Shown: piece by piece, positions 8,903 through 16,634 of the stretch
How the letters are laid out: each line of letters starts with the position of its first letter
How positions within the stretch are numbered: position 1 is the stretch's first letter
Origin: UBA168 sp011055275
Lineage (GTDB): Archaea > Thermoproteota > Thermoprotei_A > Marsarchaeales > UBA168
Length of the DNA: 64,000 nt
Direction: 5' to 3' (one strand)
Assembly: GCA_046635845.1 (NCBI GenBank)
Contig: JAQQXN010000002.1
Program-made: the position numbers and the translations under genes
Notes under the pieces: model-generated
The model's database searches: none
Told to the model about the DNA's origin: nothing
Seen by the model: the letters and a program-made list of their open reading frames with translations, nothing else

Positions 8903-9676
8903 ATGAAGAGCGGTTTGGGGCGTCTTTGGTTTTATTTGAGCCAAGTATACGAGCAGGTGCCCCGCGTTTATGATAGGGGCAGCAACGCAATAAGTCTATG
9001 GCAGGTTAGAAGATGGAGAATGGAGGTTCTTAAGCTTCCGCTGAGGCCGGGCGATTTGGTCCTTGACGCGGGTTCAGGAAAGGGAGCTATGAGCAATTTG
9101 TTGAGGTGCTTTGGTATTGATACTGTGATGCTTGATGCGAGCTTTAACATGTTGGCGCAGGGCACAGGAGATAGGGTGCAGGGCGTTTTTGAGCGTCTTC
9201 CTTTCAGGAAAGGAGTATTTGACCATGTGGTGATGGGTTTCTCCCTGCACGCATCTATAGATTATGAGCTCACCCTTGATAATCTAAAAGGATCTATAAA
9301 GAGTGGTGGAAGGATATTTATAGTGAGCATAGGAAGACCATCATCTAGTGTGAAGTACACCTTGTGTCTTGCGTACTTCGAGTTCGTGGTCCCCATTTTG
9401 GCTTTGCTTTCTACGGGGAAGGAGTTTCCGTTGTTTTTTGGTCTGAAAACGATTTACAAGAACAATCCTGATAATGAGTCGGTAAGGCATCAGCTTGATG
9501 GGCTATTTGAAACGGTTGAGTTCAGGGAGATTGCCCTGGGGACCGTGTTCAAGTATGTTGGGGTTGTACCGGTTTCGAGTTCGCAGCGGCGATCGCCGCC
9601 TTTACGTTATAGCCCTTGGATATTAGGTACGAGATCTCTAGGGCTGTGTGGTATGACTCGGGATTTCCAACGTTGA
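8903..9676 (+). CDS. UbiE/MenG-like SAM-dependent methyltransferase
   Basis: This 257-aa class I methyltransferase has motif I as VLDAGSGKGAMS (about residues 54-65) and an acidic ribose-binding position in MLDAS. A motif II/III region follows in DHVVMGFSLHAS. The SGGRIFIVSIGRP block matches the UbiE/COQ5-like group that methylates quinone precursors. Its place right after the nuo operon suggests a quinone substrate for complex I, but that is inference. The last 40 residues look unconserved and run 128 nt into the 3' end of the opposite-strand gene at 9549-10367. A GAGGTG site precedes the ATG. Confidence 0.72.
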   Translation: MKSGLGRLWFYLSQVYEQVPRVYDRGSNAISLWQVRRWRMEVLKLPLRPGDLVLDAGSGKGAMSNLLRCFGIDTVMLDASFNMLAQGTGDRVQGVFERLPFRKGVFDHVVMGFSLHASIDYELTLDNLKGSIKSGGRIFIVSIGRPSSSVKYTLCLAYFEFVVPILALLSTGKEFPLFFGLKTIYKNNPDNESVRHQLDGLFETVEFREIALGTVFKYVGVVPVSSSQRRSPPLRYSPWILGTRSLGLCGMTRDFQR

Positions 9677-10367
9677 GCCATACCTCGTCCGGCTCAAGTT
9701 CGAACGCAACTACCCTTCCCTCTTTTGCAAGTTTTGAGATGGCGTCAGTTAGCTCGGCCTCACCGGTCCTGCCTGGTTTAACGGAGGATATTACATTCAT
9801 GGCTTTTCCCGAAAAGGCATATACTGCGGTTAGAACCAGGTTCGAAGGAGGGTTAGGGACCTTTTCCAGCGCTTCGGTGACCTCTATGGTACTACCCGTT
9901 CTCCTCCCTATTATCACGCCTCCGCTGCTTGGATGGTCGGTTTCTCTTACTAGCAGCACGGCATCTAATCCCTTGCTTAATTCTTGCCACATAAGTTGGA
10001 GAAGGTTTCTTTTGAAAGAGAACGGGACTCCATCATCTGCGTGAACAAAGAAAGGATCGTTCTTGACAAACACGTTGGCTTTTGCTACCGCATCGGCAAA
10101 TCCCCTTGGCGGATCTTGTTGCACGAAGGTGACTTTTAGTCCCTCGCCTAAAAGATAAGTTATCAGTGGGTCTTTCTTCTCGCCTACCACGATGCAGAGG
10201 TCATCTACCCCTGCGGACTGAAGTTGATCTATTATGAGCCTTATTATCGGGACCGCTGAGAGCTTGCCCTCGACGTTCGAAAAAAGCGGTAATAGCCCCT
10301 TTGGTATCGCTTTAGTGCTGGGATTCATCCTGCTGCCCTTTCCCGCAGCCGTTATGATTGCCTTCAT
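9549..10367 (-). CDS. Sugar-phosphate nucleotidylyltransferase (NTP_transferase family)
   Basis: This 272-aa enzyme of the glucose-1-phosphate thymidylyl/uridylyltransferase family activates a sugar phosphate with an NTP. The signature MKAIITAAGKGSRMNP is at the N-terminus. HADDGVPF is the metal-binding HxDD-type loop and VWLNVGNPESY is the typical C-terminal block. I start it at 10367 rather than seven codons upstream because the motif begins there and CTTAAAGG lies about 27 nt upstream, fitting a leaderless start. The exact sugar is not readable. The 3' end overlaps the convergent methyltransferase gene by 128 nt. Confidence 0.82.
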   Translation of the reverse strand: MKAIITAAGKGSRMNPSTKAIPKGLLPLFSNVEGKLSAVPIIRLIIDQLQSAGVDDLCIVVGEKKDPLITYLLGEGLKVTFVQQDPPRGFADAVAKANVFVKNDPFFVHADDGVPFSFKRNLLQLMWQELSKGLDAVLLVRETDHPSSGGVIIGRRTGSTIEVTEALEKVPNPPSNLVLTAVYAFSGKAMNVISSVKPGRTGEAELTDAISKLAKEGRVVAFELEPDEVWLNVGNPESYHTALEISYLISKGYNVKAAIAAANSKPVQPQHT

Positions 10368-10873
10368 CTTAATCACTGGAGACTCCATCCTTTAAGGTTG
10401 GAGCCAGCAAATGACGTAATCACAATATAAGTATTTTTTGTTTCTCTTTGAAAGTCGAAGCCAAGCCAGTAACGCAAGAAGTCGCAAGCCTAATCGTCAT
10501 AAAGACGGCCTTTTCCAGGGATACGCGTTGGAGTTTAAACTCGGTGGGAGAAGTGGAACTATCCGTTCCCCTCACGGAAGTGCCACAAACTTGTAAGCTG
10601 GAAAGCAGCCCTTACCTTAGCGCTTTTCCACGAAGCGCGAGCAAGGCGCCCGGGAATAATTGCGTCTTCACGCTAGCAAGGTAAGGTACTCATCCCGCAA
10701 TCCACGTGTGAAAAAAGCTTGCCGATAAACCGGGAAGTTCCATTCGTTAGTACCTGGATAATTCACGCATAAAAGGATAAGGACATGATGGGAAGTCATC
10801 AAAAATTCATTATCCATTGCCATAAGGATATCGCAGTTCGTGGGCCATTTACTTGCAGCAAAAACACAATGTT
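10368..10873. other. Intergenic region with one unassigned short frame
   Basis: These 500 bases hold an AATATAAGTATTTT box at about 10423-10436 that could serve either strand, and a TTG-initiated 78-codon frame on the plus strand (10448-10684). That frame matches nothing I recognise, and its Ser/Pro-rich composition is unlike the neighbouring proteins. I therefore do not call a gene with confidence. Nothing else is visible up to the phosphatase stop. Confidence 0.35.
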
Positions 10874-11974
10874 TTATCTTGAGCGAACGAAGAGCGGAAC
10901 ACGCATTTCTTCGGGACTGAGGCCTCCGTGGTGCCCCCGAAAATTGATTGATTCGTTGTTCTCCGTGTATGGGTATATTAACAGCCTCCTTGATTGAGGT
11001 AGCACTAACAGGTCCCCTAGCCTTTCCTCGAACTGAGTTTTTTCGCACCCTATAAGCCCCTCTCTTAGAACTTCTTCCTTGGTCATTACGGTGAAGTCAG
11101 GAAAGTTTTTATTCAGGTAATCCATTACCTCTTGCGTTTTTCTCGTTTTAAGGAACATTGCCCTCGAATCTCCAAACGGAGGTAACTCTAGGAGTGACAT
11201 GAGTTCAGCAGGCGGTAGTAGGGCGGGGTCAACCTCCACTTGCCCGTGGTCTGCAGTTCCTAAAACGGTGTAGCCAGAAGTTGAGCCTACTGCCTCGAAA
11301 AAGTCAAGCAGATCCTTCACGGCTGAGGCCGTCTCTTGGCTATATGGCCCATAGTGGTGGGATAGCGTATCTACGTAGGGAACGTAAACGTACACGAACT
11401 TTCTCTCTTTTTTAGATAGCTGCCTCTGAACCAGCGGGCGCAAATCCCAGAAGTCGTAATAAGGGATAATCGACGAAAATCCGTCATCATCGTAGTTTGA
11501 CATCGGCGTGTTTGAAACGCTTCTAGGAAGTATGGCAACGGAACTCACGCCTATCTTTGAAAGCTTTCTCCCTAATCTCTCCCCCGGCCCTACGAGCTTC
11601 TCATACGACGTTGGGAGTTGCGGCCCGGAGGGATGCGAGAGGCCTAGCATGTTGACAATGCCTCCCATTTCTCTTACAAAAGTTTGAAAGCCTAGCACCC
11701 CGTGCTCACACGGTTTTTTTCCCGTGAAAAGCGTTGTGAGTACAGTTGCGGTAGTGGAAGGAAATACCGAGGTTATTTCTTCGTGATCGTTTTTGGCTCC
11801 CGCGCTCTCCAGTGTAGATATTCCAAGCGCGTCGAAGAGGAAGAGCACAAGTCCGTCGTTTACCGGTAATTGAAAGTCAAGTGTTTTGCCAGTAGGCGAG
11901 TCTCCGAAGAACTCCAGAATCGACTGGCTGAGGTTGTAAAGGCTTCTGCCATCGTATTTCGGTTTGAAAATCAT
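10874..11974 (-). CDS. Alkaline-phosphatase-superfamily phosphodiesterase/nucleotide pyrophosphatase-like protein
   Basis: This 366-aa protein has the superfamily's metal-ligand pattern. LFDALG is the first Asp, and FPSTTATVLTTLFTG carries the catalytic Thr/Ser. VPYVDTLSHHYGP supplies Asp and His ligands, TADHGQ is the Asp-His pair, and GHHGGLSPEEMRVP is the final His block. It probably hydrolyses phosphomonoesters or diesters; the substrate is unknown. There is no clear signal peptide, suggesting a cytoplasmic enzyme. I prefer the ATG at 11974; an in-frame TTG 57 nt upstream would add a Cys-rich extension lacking family features. Confidence 0.8.
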   Translation of the reverse strand: MIFKPKYDGRSLYNLSQSILEFFGDSPTGKTLDFQLPVNDGLVLFLFDALGISTLESAGAKNDHEEITSVFPSTTATVLTTLFTGKKPCEHGVLGFQTFVREMGGIVNMLGLSHPSGPQLPTSYEKLVGPGERLGRKLSKIGVSSVAILPRSVSNTPMSNYDDDGFSSIIPYYDFWDLRPLVQRQLSKKERKFVYVYVPYVDTLSHHYGPYSQETASAVKDLLDFFEAVGSTSGYTVLGTADHGQVEVDPALLPPAELMSLLELPPFGDSRAMFLKTRKTQEVMDYLNKNFPDFTVMTKEEVLREGLIGCEKTQFEERLGDLLVLPQSRRLLIYPYTENNESINFRGHHGGLSPEEMRVPLFVRSR

Positions 11975-12044
11975 TTTTGAACAGAAGCGCTTGCAATAGC
12001 ATTTAACGCTATCGGGATTAAGGGAACTCAAGTATTCATTTTGC

Positions 12045-12735
12045 CGGGGAAGTATTGGTAGCTTCCCTTGTATTTCAATGCTTACGGTAAAATGATCATA
12101 ACCGCGGTACGCAGATCAGACGGAGCCTATCAGCTTCTCCATATCCAAGCATCTGAAGGCATTTTTATGCCGGCCCTTTAAGGCGGAGATGGCATCTAGA
12201 GAAGACATAAGTTGCAAGCTAAGGTCGGGAAGGAAGTTGAATGCGAGACCAATATTAAAAATGGCACCATAAGTGAGACTGTTTACTAACACAACCAAGT
12301 TATCAGTATGTTCTTTCCTGAGGGTAACGATGTCCTCTTGCTGCAGATGACAACGGAGGCTATTCGGAAAGAAAATGCATTGAGCTATTAGCGGGACGTT
12401 GCGCGACGCTTTGAAGAGGGAGGTCACTTCCCGTTGCGACGGATAAATTCACGAGAACTAGGGGTATATGTTCCCAGCACAGGGGGTTGGGCTAAGTCTG
12501 TCGGACGCGGAGCTCACCTACCCTCTTACTCGATTCTTTGTTCGCCAGGGATTTTATCTCAGCCCTCGAGACTTAGAAAGAGGATACATTGTGGAACGCA
12601 GGCAGAACGCCTGAGAATACTAACATGTAAATGTAAGCTTATTGAGTAATTCTTTTTCGGCATAGCTGGTTTGGCCCTGCTATGGGGGTCTCTTGTGTGC
12701 TTGGGATAGCGTTTTATGCCATAACGCTGATTGGT
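12045..12735. other. Long spacer without a recognised gene
   Basis: About 690 bases separate the phosphatase and UMP kinase genes. A minus-strand frame at 12116-12427 (103 codons) and a plus-strand frame at 12434-12649 (71 codons) are open. Neither resembles a known family, and neither has both a TATA-like box and a Shine-Dalgarno site at a fitting distance. The 12116-12427 frame has a hydrophobic Leu-rich C-terminal half (GLAFNFLPDLSLQLM) and could be a decayed gene. The TTTTATGC box at 12712-12719 belongs to pyrH. Confidence 0.4.
12712..12719 (+). promoter_or_regulatory. TATA-like box of pyrH (decides the start)
   Basis: TTTTATGC lies 24 nt before the GTG at 12736. The same octamer at the same distance precedes glnA. 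It falls inside a 5' extension of the open frame, which argues that the longer reading from 12682 is not translated. Confidence 0.55.
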
Positions 12736-13419
12736 GTGAAATTGTCCTCTAAGATTGTGCTAAGGCTTGGCGGTTCTATTTTAGCCTCTCCCATAAACGC
12801 GCAGTTAGTCAAGAGGTATGCTGAGATAATCAAAGCGCAGCTCTCGCGGGGCGTCTCTATGGGCGTGGTAGTTGGAGGCGGGTCCATGGCTAGGGAATAC
12901 ATTAGGGCAGCAACAGAGCTTGGTCTAGCTAATAGTAAAAAAGACGCCCTTGCCATAAGGATATCCCGTGTTAACGCCGAGCTCTTTAACGACGCACTCG
13001 GTGGTAGATTTGGAGTGTCGTTATCTATCAGATCTGCGCTTAGGTCAATATCTAAGCAGGGCTTTGCCGTTATGGGTGGACTCAGGCCTGGAATGACTAC
13101 CGATTACGTTGCTTTCCTTTTGGCTAAGTCCATGGGAGCAGGCATATTGTTTAAGGCAACCGACCAAGAGGGGATTTACGATGCTGATCCGCGCAAAAAT
13201 CCAAGCGCGCGCCTAATAAGAAAGATGAGTTATGCTGAGCTAGAAAGTATAGTTGGCAGGGGTTTACACGAGCCGGGCATACACAGCATACTTGACCCGC
13301 TTACCGTAAGAGGTCTTCCTGAAACACGCCTTAAGGTGATGGTTTTCAATGGTATGGTGCCTGATAACCTTGATCGTGCTATAAACGGAGAGCCGGTTGG
13401 GACCCTTGTTACTCCCTGA
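12736..13419 (+). CDS. pyrH: UMP kinase (archaeal PyrH, amino-acid-kinase fold)
   Basis: This 227-aa enzyme phosphorylates UMP to UDP in pyrimidine synthesis. The N-terminal SSKIVLRLGGSIL and VVVGGGSMAREYI are the nucleotide-binding glycine loops. GMTTDYVAFLLAKSMGA and KATDQEGIYDADPR are typical of archaeal UMP kinase. The open frame extends 18 codons further upstream, but the family normally starts just before the KIVLRLGG strand and a TATA-like box lies within that extension, so I start at GTG 12736. aRF1 follows on the same strand 54 nt later. Confidence 0.9.
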   Translation: MKLSSKIVLRLGGSILASPINAQLVKRYAEIIKAQLSRGVSMGVVVGGGSMAREYIRAATELGLANSKKDALAIRISRVNAELFNDALGGRFGVSLSIRSALRSISKQGFAVMGGLRPGMTTDYVAFLLAKSMGAGILFKATDQEGIYDADPRKNPSARLIRKMSYAELESIVGRGLHEPGIHSILDPLTVRGLPETRLKVMVFNGMVPDNLDRAINGEPVGTLVTP

Positions 13420-13473
13420 GTAAGAGATCTCGCAAGGCTAAAAAACTTCCGGTCTAGAAGAAATAGATGAGAA

Positions 13474-14679
13474 TTGAATAAGGAACAGGTCGAAAGGTAT
13501 AGGATGCTGAAGTTATTGAGAGACCTCTCCACAAAGGTGGGAAGGGGAACCGAGTTTGTGTCACTTTACATCCCGCCATCGAGGCCGCTTGGTGACGTGT
13601 CAGCTAACTTGAGGGAGGAATACGGAACGGCAAATAACATAAAATCGAGGGTCACTAGGAATCACGTGCTAGACGCTTTAGAGAGCATACAGCAAAGGCT
13701 AAAGCTGTTTAAGGAAGTCCCACCAAATGGGCTCGTGATATTTTGCGGGGCCGTACCGCAGGGCGAAGCCGCGGGGAGCGAGAAGACCGAGATATTCGTG
13801 CTTGAACCTCCTAAGCCGGTTCCGTTCTATTTGTATCGATGTGATAGCAGGTTCTACCTAGACCCGCTTTTGGCCTCGCTAAGCGACGAAAAAAGCTTCG
13901 GGCTGATAGCAATAGGAAGGGACGAGGCGGGGCTTGGTGTGGTCAGTGGTAAGGACCTGCGTGTGTTAGACGTGATGACGTCGGGAGTGCCTGGAAAGGT
14001 AAGGGTGGGAGGACAATCTGCGAGGAGGTATCAGAGGGTACTTGAGCAGCTTGTGCATGAGTTCTTCGTTCACGTGGCTGAGAGAGCTAACAAGGAGTTC
14101 TTAAGCATACCAAACCTGCAAGGCATATTTGTGGGAGGGCCAGGGCCCACAAAGGAGGACTTCATAAAGGAGGGGCTGCTGGATTACAGGTTGAGAGATA
14201 AAGTGCTTGAGGTGATAGATTTGGGATACGCTGGAGAAGAGGGGCTGAGAGAGTTGGTCAATAAGATAGCACCAAAGCTTAAGGACGTTGAATACGCGGA
14301 GGAAATAGAGGCCTTTGAAGAGCTCAAGCAGATGCTATTTGAGCACCCGGATAAGGTCGCGCTGGGGAAAGACGAAGTTGATAAGGCATTCAAGCAGGGT
14401 CTTGTCAAAAAGCTCCTGATCTCTGAGGCGTTTGACGTCCCGTACTTACTTATGAAATGCGATAAGTGCGACTACGAGATATTCGTCAGGGCTTCGGAAA
14501 GACCCACCAAGTGCCCGGCGTGCGACGGGGGAATTAGCGTTGTAAAAGAGGAATCTGGGCTAGACCACTATCTGGATTTGGCAATTGAGCAGGGAGCTGA
14601 AGTGCAGATCTTCTCCGCGCATAGCGAGAGCGGAGAGCAGTTCCTAAGATCTTATTCTGGTATTGCTGCCTTTCTCTAG
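13474..14679 (+). CDS. prf1: Peptide chain release factor aRF1
   Basis: This 401-aa factor recognises all three stop codons and triggers peptidyl-tRNA hydrolysis. The decoding motif NIKS lies within TANNIKSRVTR (about residues 54-57) and the catalytic GGQ lies in VGGQSARRYQR (about 177). A four-Cys zinc site (MKCDKCDYE, then TKCPACDGG) is in domain 3. Length fits archaeal aRF1 (about 400-420 aa). The TTG start places about 15 residues before the conserved LSTKVGRGTEF region; an ATG ten codons later is an alternative. Confidence 0.95.
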   Translation: MNKEQVERYRMLKLLRDLSTKVGRGTEFVSLYIPPSRPLGDVSANLREEYGTANNIKSRVTRNHVLDALESIQQRLKLFKEVPPNGLVIFCGAVPQGEAAGSEKTEIFVLEPPKPVPFYLYRCDSRFYLDPLLASLSDEKSFGLIAIGRDEAGLGVVSGKDLRVLDVMTSGVPGKVRVGGQSARRYQRVLEQLVHEFFVHVAERANKEFLSIPNLQGIFVGGPGPTKEDFIKEGLLDYRLRDKVLEVIDLGYAGEEGLRELVNKIAPKLKDVEYAEEIEAFEELKQMLFEHPDKVALGKDEVDKAFKQGLVKKLLISEAFDVPYLLMKCDKCDYEIFVRASERPTKCPACDGGISVVKEESGLDHYLDLAIEQGAEVQIFSAHSESGEQFLRSYSGIAAFL

Positions 14680-14725
14680 CCGGCTAACGTATTGCGGTAA
14701 TTTGTGAAATAGGTATGGTGACGTT

Positions 14726-14756
14726 CCTTTGAGAATTATTAGGTTGTTCTCAAAGG
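14726..14756. repeat. Perfect 10-bp inverted repeat downstream of aRF1
   Basis: CCTTTGAGAA (14726-14735) and TTCTCAAAGG (14747-14756) are exact reverse complements separated by 11 bases. One wobble and one further pair can extend the stem. It lies 47 nt after the aRF1 stop and 71 nt before tRNA-Gln. It may act as an RNA 3' end structure or operator. There is no downstream poly-T, so a simple terminator is not obvious. Confidence 0.6.
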
Positions 14757-14827
14757 GAGGTAGCGAGCATTGGCGTTAATTGATGCAATATGCTTAAAAA
14801 AAGCCGTTGGTTTTTGTGTTGCTACAT

Positions 14828-14900
14828 AGCCCGGTGGTGTAGCGGCCAAGCATGGCGGGCTTTGGCCCCGCTGACAGCGGTCCGAATCCGCTCCGGGCTA
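14828..14900 (+). tRNA. tRNA-Gln (anticodon UUG)
   Basis: A full 73-nt cloverleaf can be drawn: acceptor AGCCCGG/CCGGGCT, anticodon stem GCGGG/CCCGC with loop CTTTGGC (anticodon TTG), T-arm AGCGG-TCCGAAT-CCGCT, and discriminator A. CCA is not encoded. The first pair is A1-U72, which in archaea is the identity feature allowing GatDE to convert Glu-tRNA-Gln to Gln-tRNA-Gln. A CTTAAAAAAAGCC box is about 35 nt upstream. No intron is seen. Confidence 0.93.
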
Positions 14901-15145
14901 TCCCATTACACGTGCTCCCTTCAACTAATGAATCATTCATCACTTCACGAGGAGCCGAGTTCTCAGCCCGATTTACCTTAAAAAGCTCAGATCGCTGAAG
15001 GTCTGGGGACGTTATTAGATCAAGTGAAGTGGAAATGGCTCCATACTCTCCTTAAAACCTATAAAGATTGATAGAGGCGCTTTTAGAATAGGGCGCACTC
15101 TAGAACTCGCAGTTTTTTAAGTATCTAAGCCTAAAAAAGTTACGG

Positions 15146-15263
15146 TGCGGGGAATGGGATTCGAACCCATGTAGGCATAGCCAGTAGGTTACCCATCCAG
15201 GCGGATCTTGAGTGTGGGGTTTCGTCCTGCCCACCCCCTTTGACCTGGCTCGGGCATCCCCGC
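15146..15263 (-). tRNA. tRNA-Leu (anticodon CAA) with two probable short introns
   Basis: This is a class II tRNA on the minus strand. It has acceptor GCGGGGA/TCCCCGC, discriminator A, D-arm CCCGAGCC...AAAGGG and T-arm ATGGG-TTCGAAT-CCCAT. The gene is 118 nt, while a mature tRNA-Leu is about 85. The excess splits into 17 nt inside the anticodon arm (about 15212-15229) and 16 nt in the variable arm (about 15181-15200). Removing them leaves loop CTCAAGA (anticodon CAA) closed by GTGGG/TCCGC, and a variable arm TGGCTATGCCTAC. Boundaries are ambiguous by one to four bases because of flanking repeats. Identity rests on the Leu-type D-arm and the CAA anticodon. Confidence 0.82.
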
Positions 15264-15317
15264 ATAATAGGTAACAGAAGTAGGGTAAAACCTTTTTCCT
15301 TACCCATTTTCAATACT

Positions 15318-16436
15318 ATGGTAAAAAAAGCAGTTTCGCTTTTAGCTGTCTTGCTGCTTGCAGCAGCCGCGGTAGAGCTGGCATCCGGTTCGGCTCCATC
15401 ATCAGTCGTAACACCCAATGCGGAGATAACCGCGCTGCACTCTGAGGTAACATTCACGCCCTTTGGAGTTTATGTTAGAGATGGAATATACATAAGGGCC
15501 GGTAGCGATGGGCTATCCTATCTTCTTATAGAGGTGCCGAGCGGTACTCACCCGCAGTTTTATGATTTAACCGGATACTTGAAGACCAAGTGGTTAAGCC
15601 CAAACATAGCTAACGTGACGCTAAGCTCGACGTTATACGCCAACGAGACGTGGGAGATTTATGCGTCTTACGTTTATTATCCATCTGATCTGCTTTTATC
15701 TCCATTCACGTATCACGTTTGGTTGTACAATTCGACGGTCGGCAACCTCACCATCTTTGCTTATTCTCCTGCGTTATCGATAAGCGGAGTTCCGAGTTCT
15801 TGGGCTATCGCGAGCTACAAGGGATTGACTCACCAGGAGTTTTACGCCAATGCTAGCGACGTTAATGAGGCTGAGGTCTCATCGCTCGTAATAACTGGCT
15901 ATGAGAATGACGTTACTGCCTTGGACTTCTTCTTGACTTTCGTAGTTGTGGCGCTTGCCGTAGTTGACGCCTCCCTTTACTACGCATATCGTAGGAGGAC
16001 CCAGCAAAGCGCCGGACAGGTAGAAGAGCGCCATATAAGCGATAGGACGCGCGACGCCATTTCCTCAATATCGGATCTCGTAAAGGACTTGCTTGAATCA
16101 AGGAAGGCCCTTCCGATTAAGAAGGGGGATGTCCAGGCCGTTAACCGTTGGATTAACTCAAGCAAGCAGAAGCTCGAAGCGCTCGATGCCTCATTAGAAA
16201 GTCTGCAGGTAAGAGAAAAACGTAAGGGCGACTTAGATGCCATAAAGGAAGCAAGGGACTACCTCCAGATAATAAGCCTTGACCTAAACGGCCTATTTGA
16301 CCTTGACCTTCGCCTCGCCTCTAAGAAGATATCGCAGCGCACTTACGACGGAATGGAGAAGCAGAGACTTAAGTCCATATACAGGTCGTTGGAAAAGATT
16401 AACTCGATTTTGAGCAGAACGGTAGAGGAAGGCTAG
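15318..16436 (+). CDS. Membrane-anchored protein with secreted N-terminal domain and cytoplasmic coiled coil
   Basis: I recognise no family for this 372-aa protein. Residues 1-25 (MVKKAVSLLAVLLLAAAA...) look like a signal peptide. Residues about 25-195 are rich in Ser, Thr, Tyr and Asn-X-Ser/Thr sequons, as in an extracytoplasmic beta domain. A single membrane helix follows (about 200-222, FFLTFVVVALAVVDASLYYA) with a YRRR stop-transfer sequence. The last 140 residues are charged and helical, probably coiled coil, and cytoplasmic. The ATG is about 25 nt after a TAAAACCTTTT box; the longer reading through tRNA-Leu is rejected. Neighbouring tRNAs say nothing about its role. Confidence 0.7.
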   Translation: MVKKAVSLLAVLLLAAAAVELASGSAPSSVVTPNAEITALHSEVTFTPFGVYVRDGIYIRAGSDGLSYLLIEVPSGTHPQFYDLTGYLKTKWLSPNIANVTLSSTLYANETWEIYASYVYYPSDLLLSPFTYHVWLYNSTVGNLTIFAYSPALSISGVPSSWAIASYKGLTHQEFYANASDVNEAEVSSLVITGYENDVTALDFFLTFVVVALAVVDASLYYAYRRRTQQSAGQVEERHISDRTRDAISSISDLVKDLLESRKALPIKKGDVQAVNRWINSSKQKLEALDASLESLQVREKRKGDLDAIKEARDYLQIISLDLNGLFDLDLRLASKKISQRTYDGMEKQRLKSIYRSLEKINSILSRTVEEG

Positions 16437-16455
16437 CGCCGTTTGTCAGGTAGCT

Positions 16456-16463
16456 TTTTATGC
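16456..16463 (+). promoter_or_regulatory. TATA-like box of tRNA-Arg(GCG)
   Basis: TTTTATGC is 26 nt upstream of the first base of the tRNA, the classic archaeal TATA spacing. The identical octamer at similar distance before pyrH and glnA supports the reading of those as leaderless promoters. Confidence 0.6.
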
Positions 16464-16481
16464 CTTGACCACGCTAAAAGT

Positions 16482-16571
16482 GGGCTCGTGGTCTAGTCAG
16501 GATATCCGAAAGGTCCTAGAGACGGCGGCCTGCGGAGCCGTTGATCAGGGGTTCAAATCCCCTCGAGCCCG
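16482..16571 (+). tRNA. tRNA-Arg (anticodon GCG) with D-loop insert
   Basis: Acceptor GGGCTCG/CGAGCCC, discriminator G, anticodon stem GCGGC/GCCGT with loop CTGCGGA (anticodon GCG) and T-arm AGGGG-TTCAAAT-CCCCT all fit a class I tRNA. The gene is 90 nt instead of about 76. The excess lies in the D-arm, where GTCT (16491-16494) and AGAC (16520-16523) enclose 25 bases rather than 8-11. An intron of about 14 nt within 16502-16519 is likely; the enclosed sequence can form CC-GAAA-GG. A TTTTATGC box lies at 16456-16463. Confidence 0.85.
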
Positions 16572-16634
16572 CCTTTAATCGGAGCGGCGTATAACGCTGT
16601 AATACTTAAAAAGGAGCGTAATCAATATATTAAG

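Noticed and set aside
10448..10684. 78-codon frame considered as a transposase tail
   Set aside because: It has a TATA-like box upstream, but no TnpB motif such as the zinc ribbon or DRD is present, so no identity can be claimed.
10668..11048. Minus-strand frame of 126 codons
   Set aside because: It overlaps the conserved C-terminal half of the phosphatase gene in another frame and has no recognisable motif.
14790..14981. Plus-strand open frame of 63 codons
   Set aside because: It is the tRNA-Gln gene read as codons; no protein family match.
15140..15457. Minus-strand open frame of 105 codons
   Set aside because: It runs through the tRNA-Leu gene and the start of the membrane-protein gene; the tRNA evidence is far stronger.
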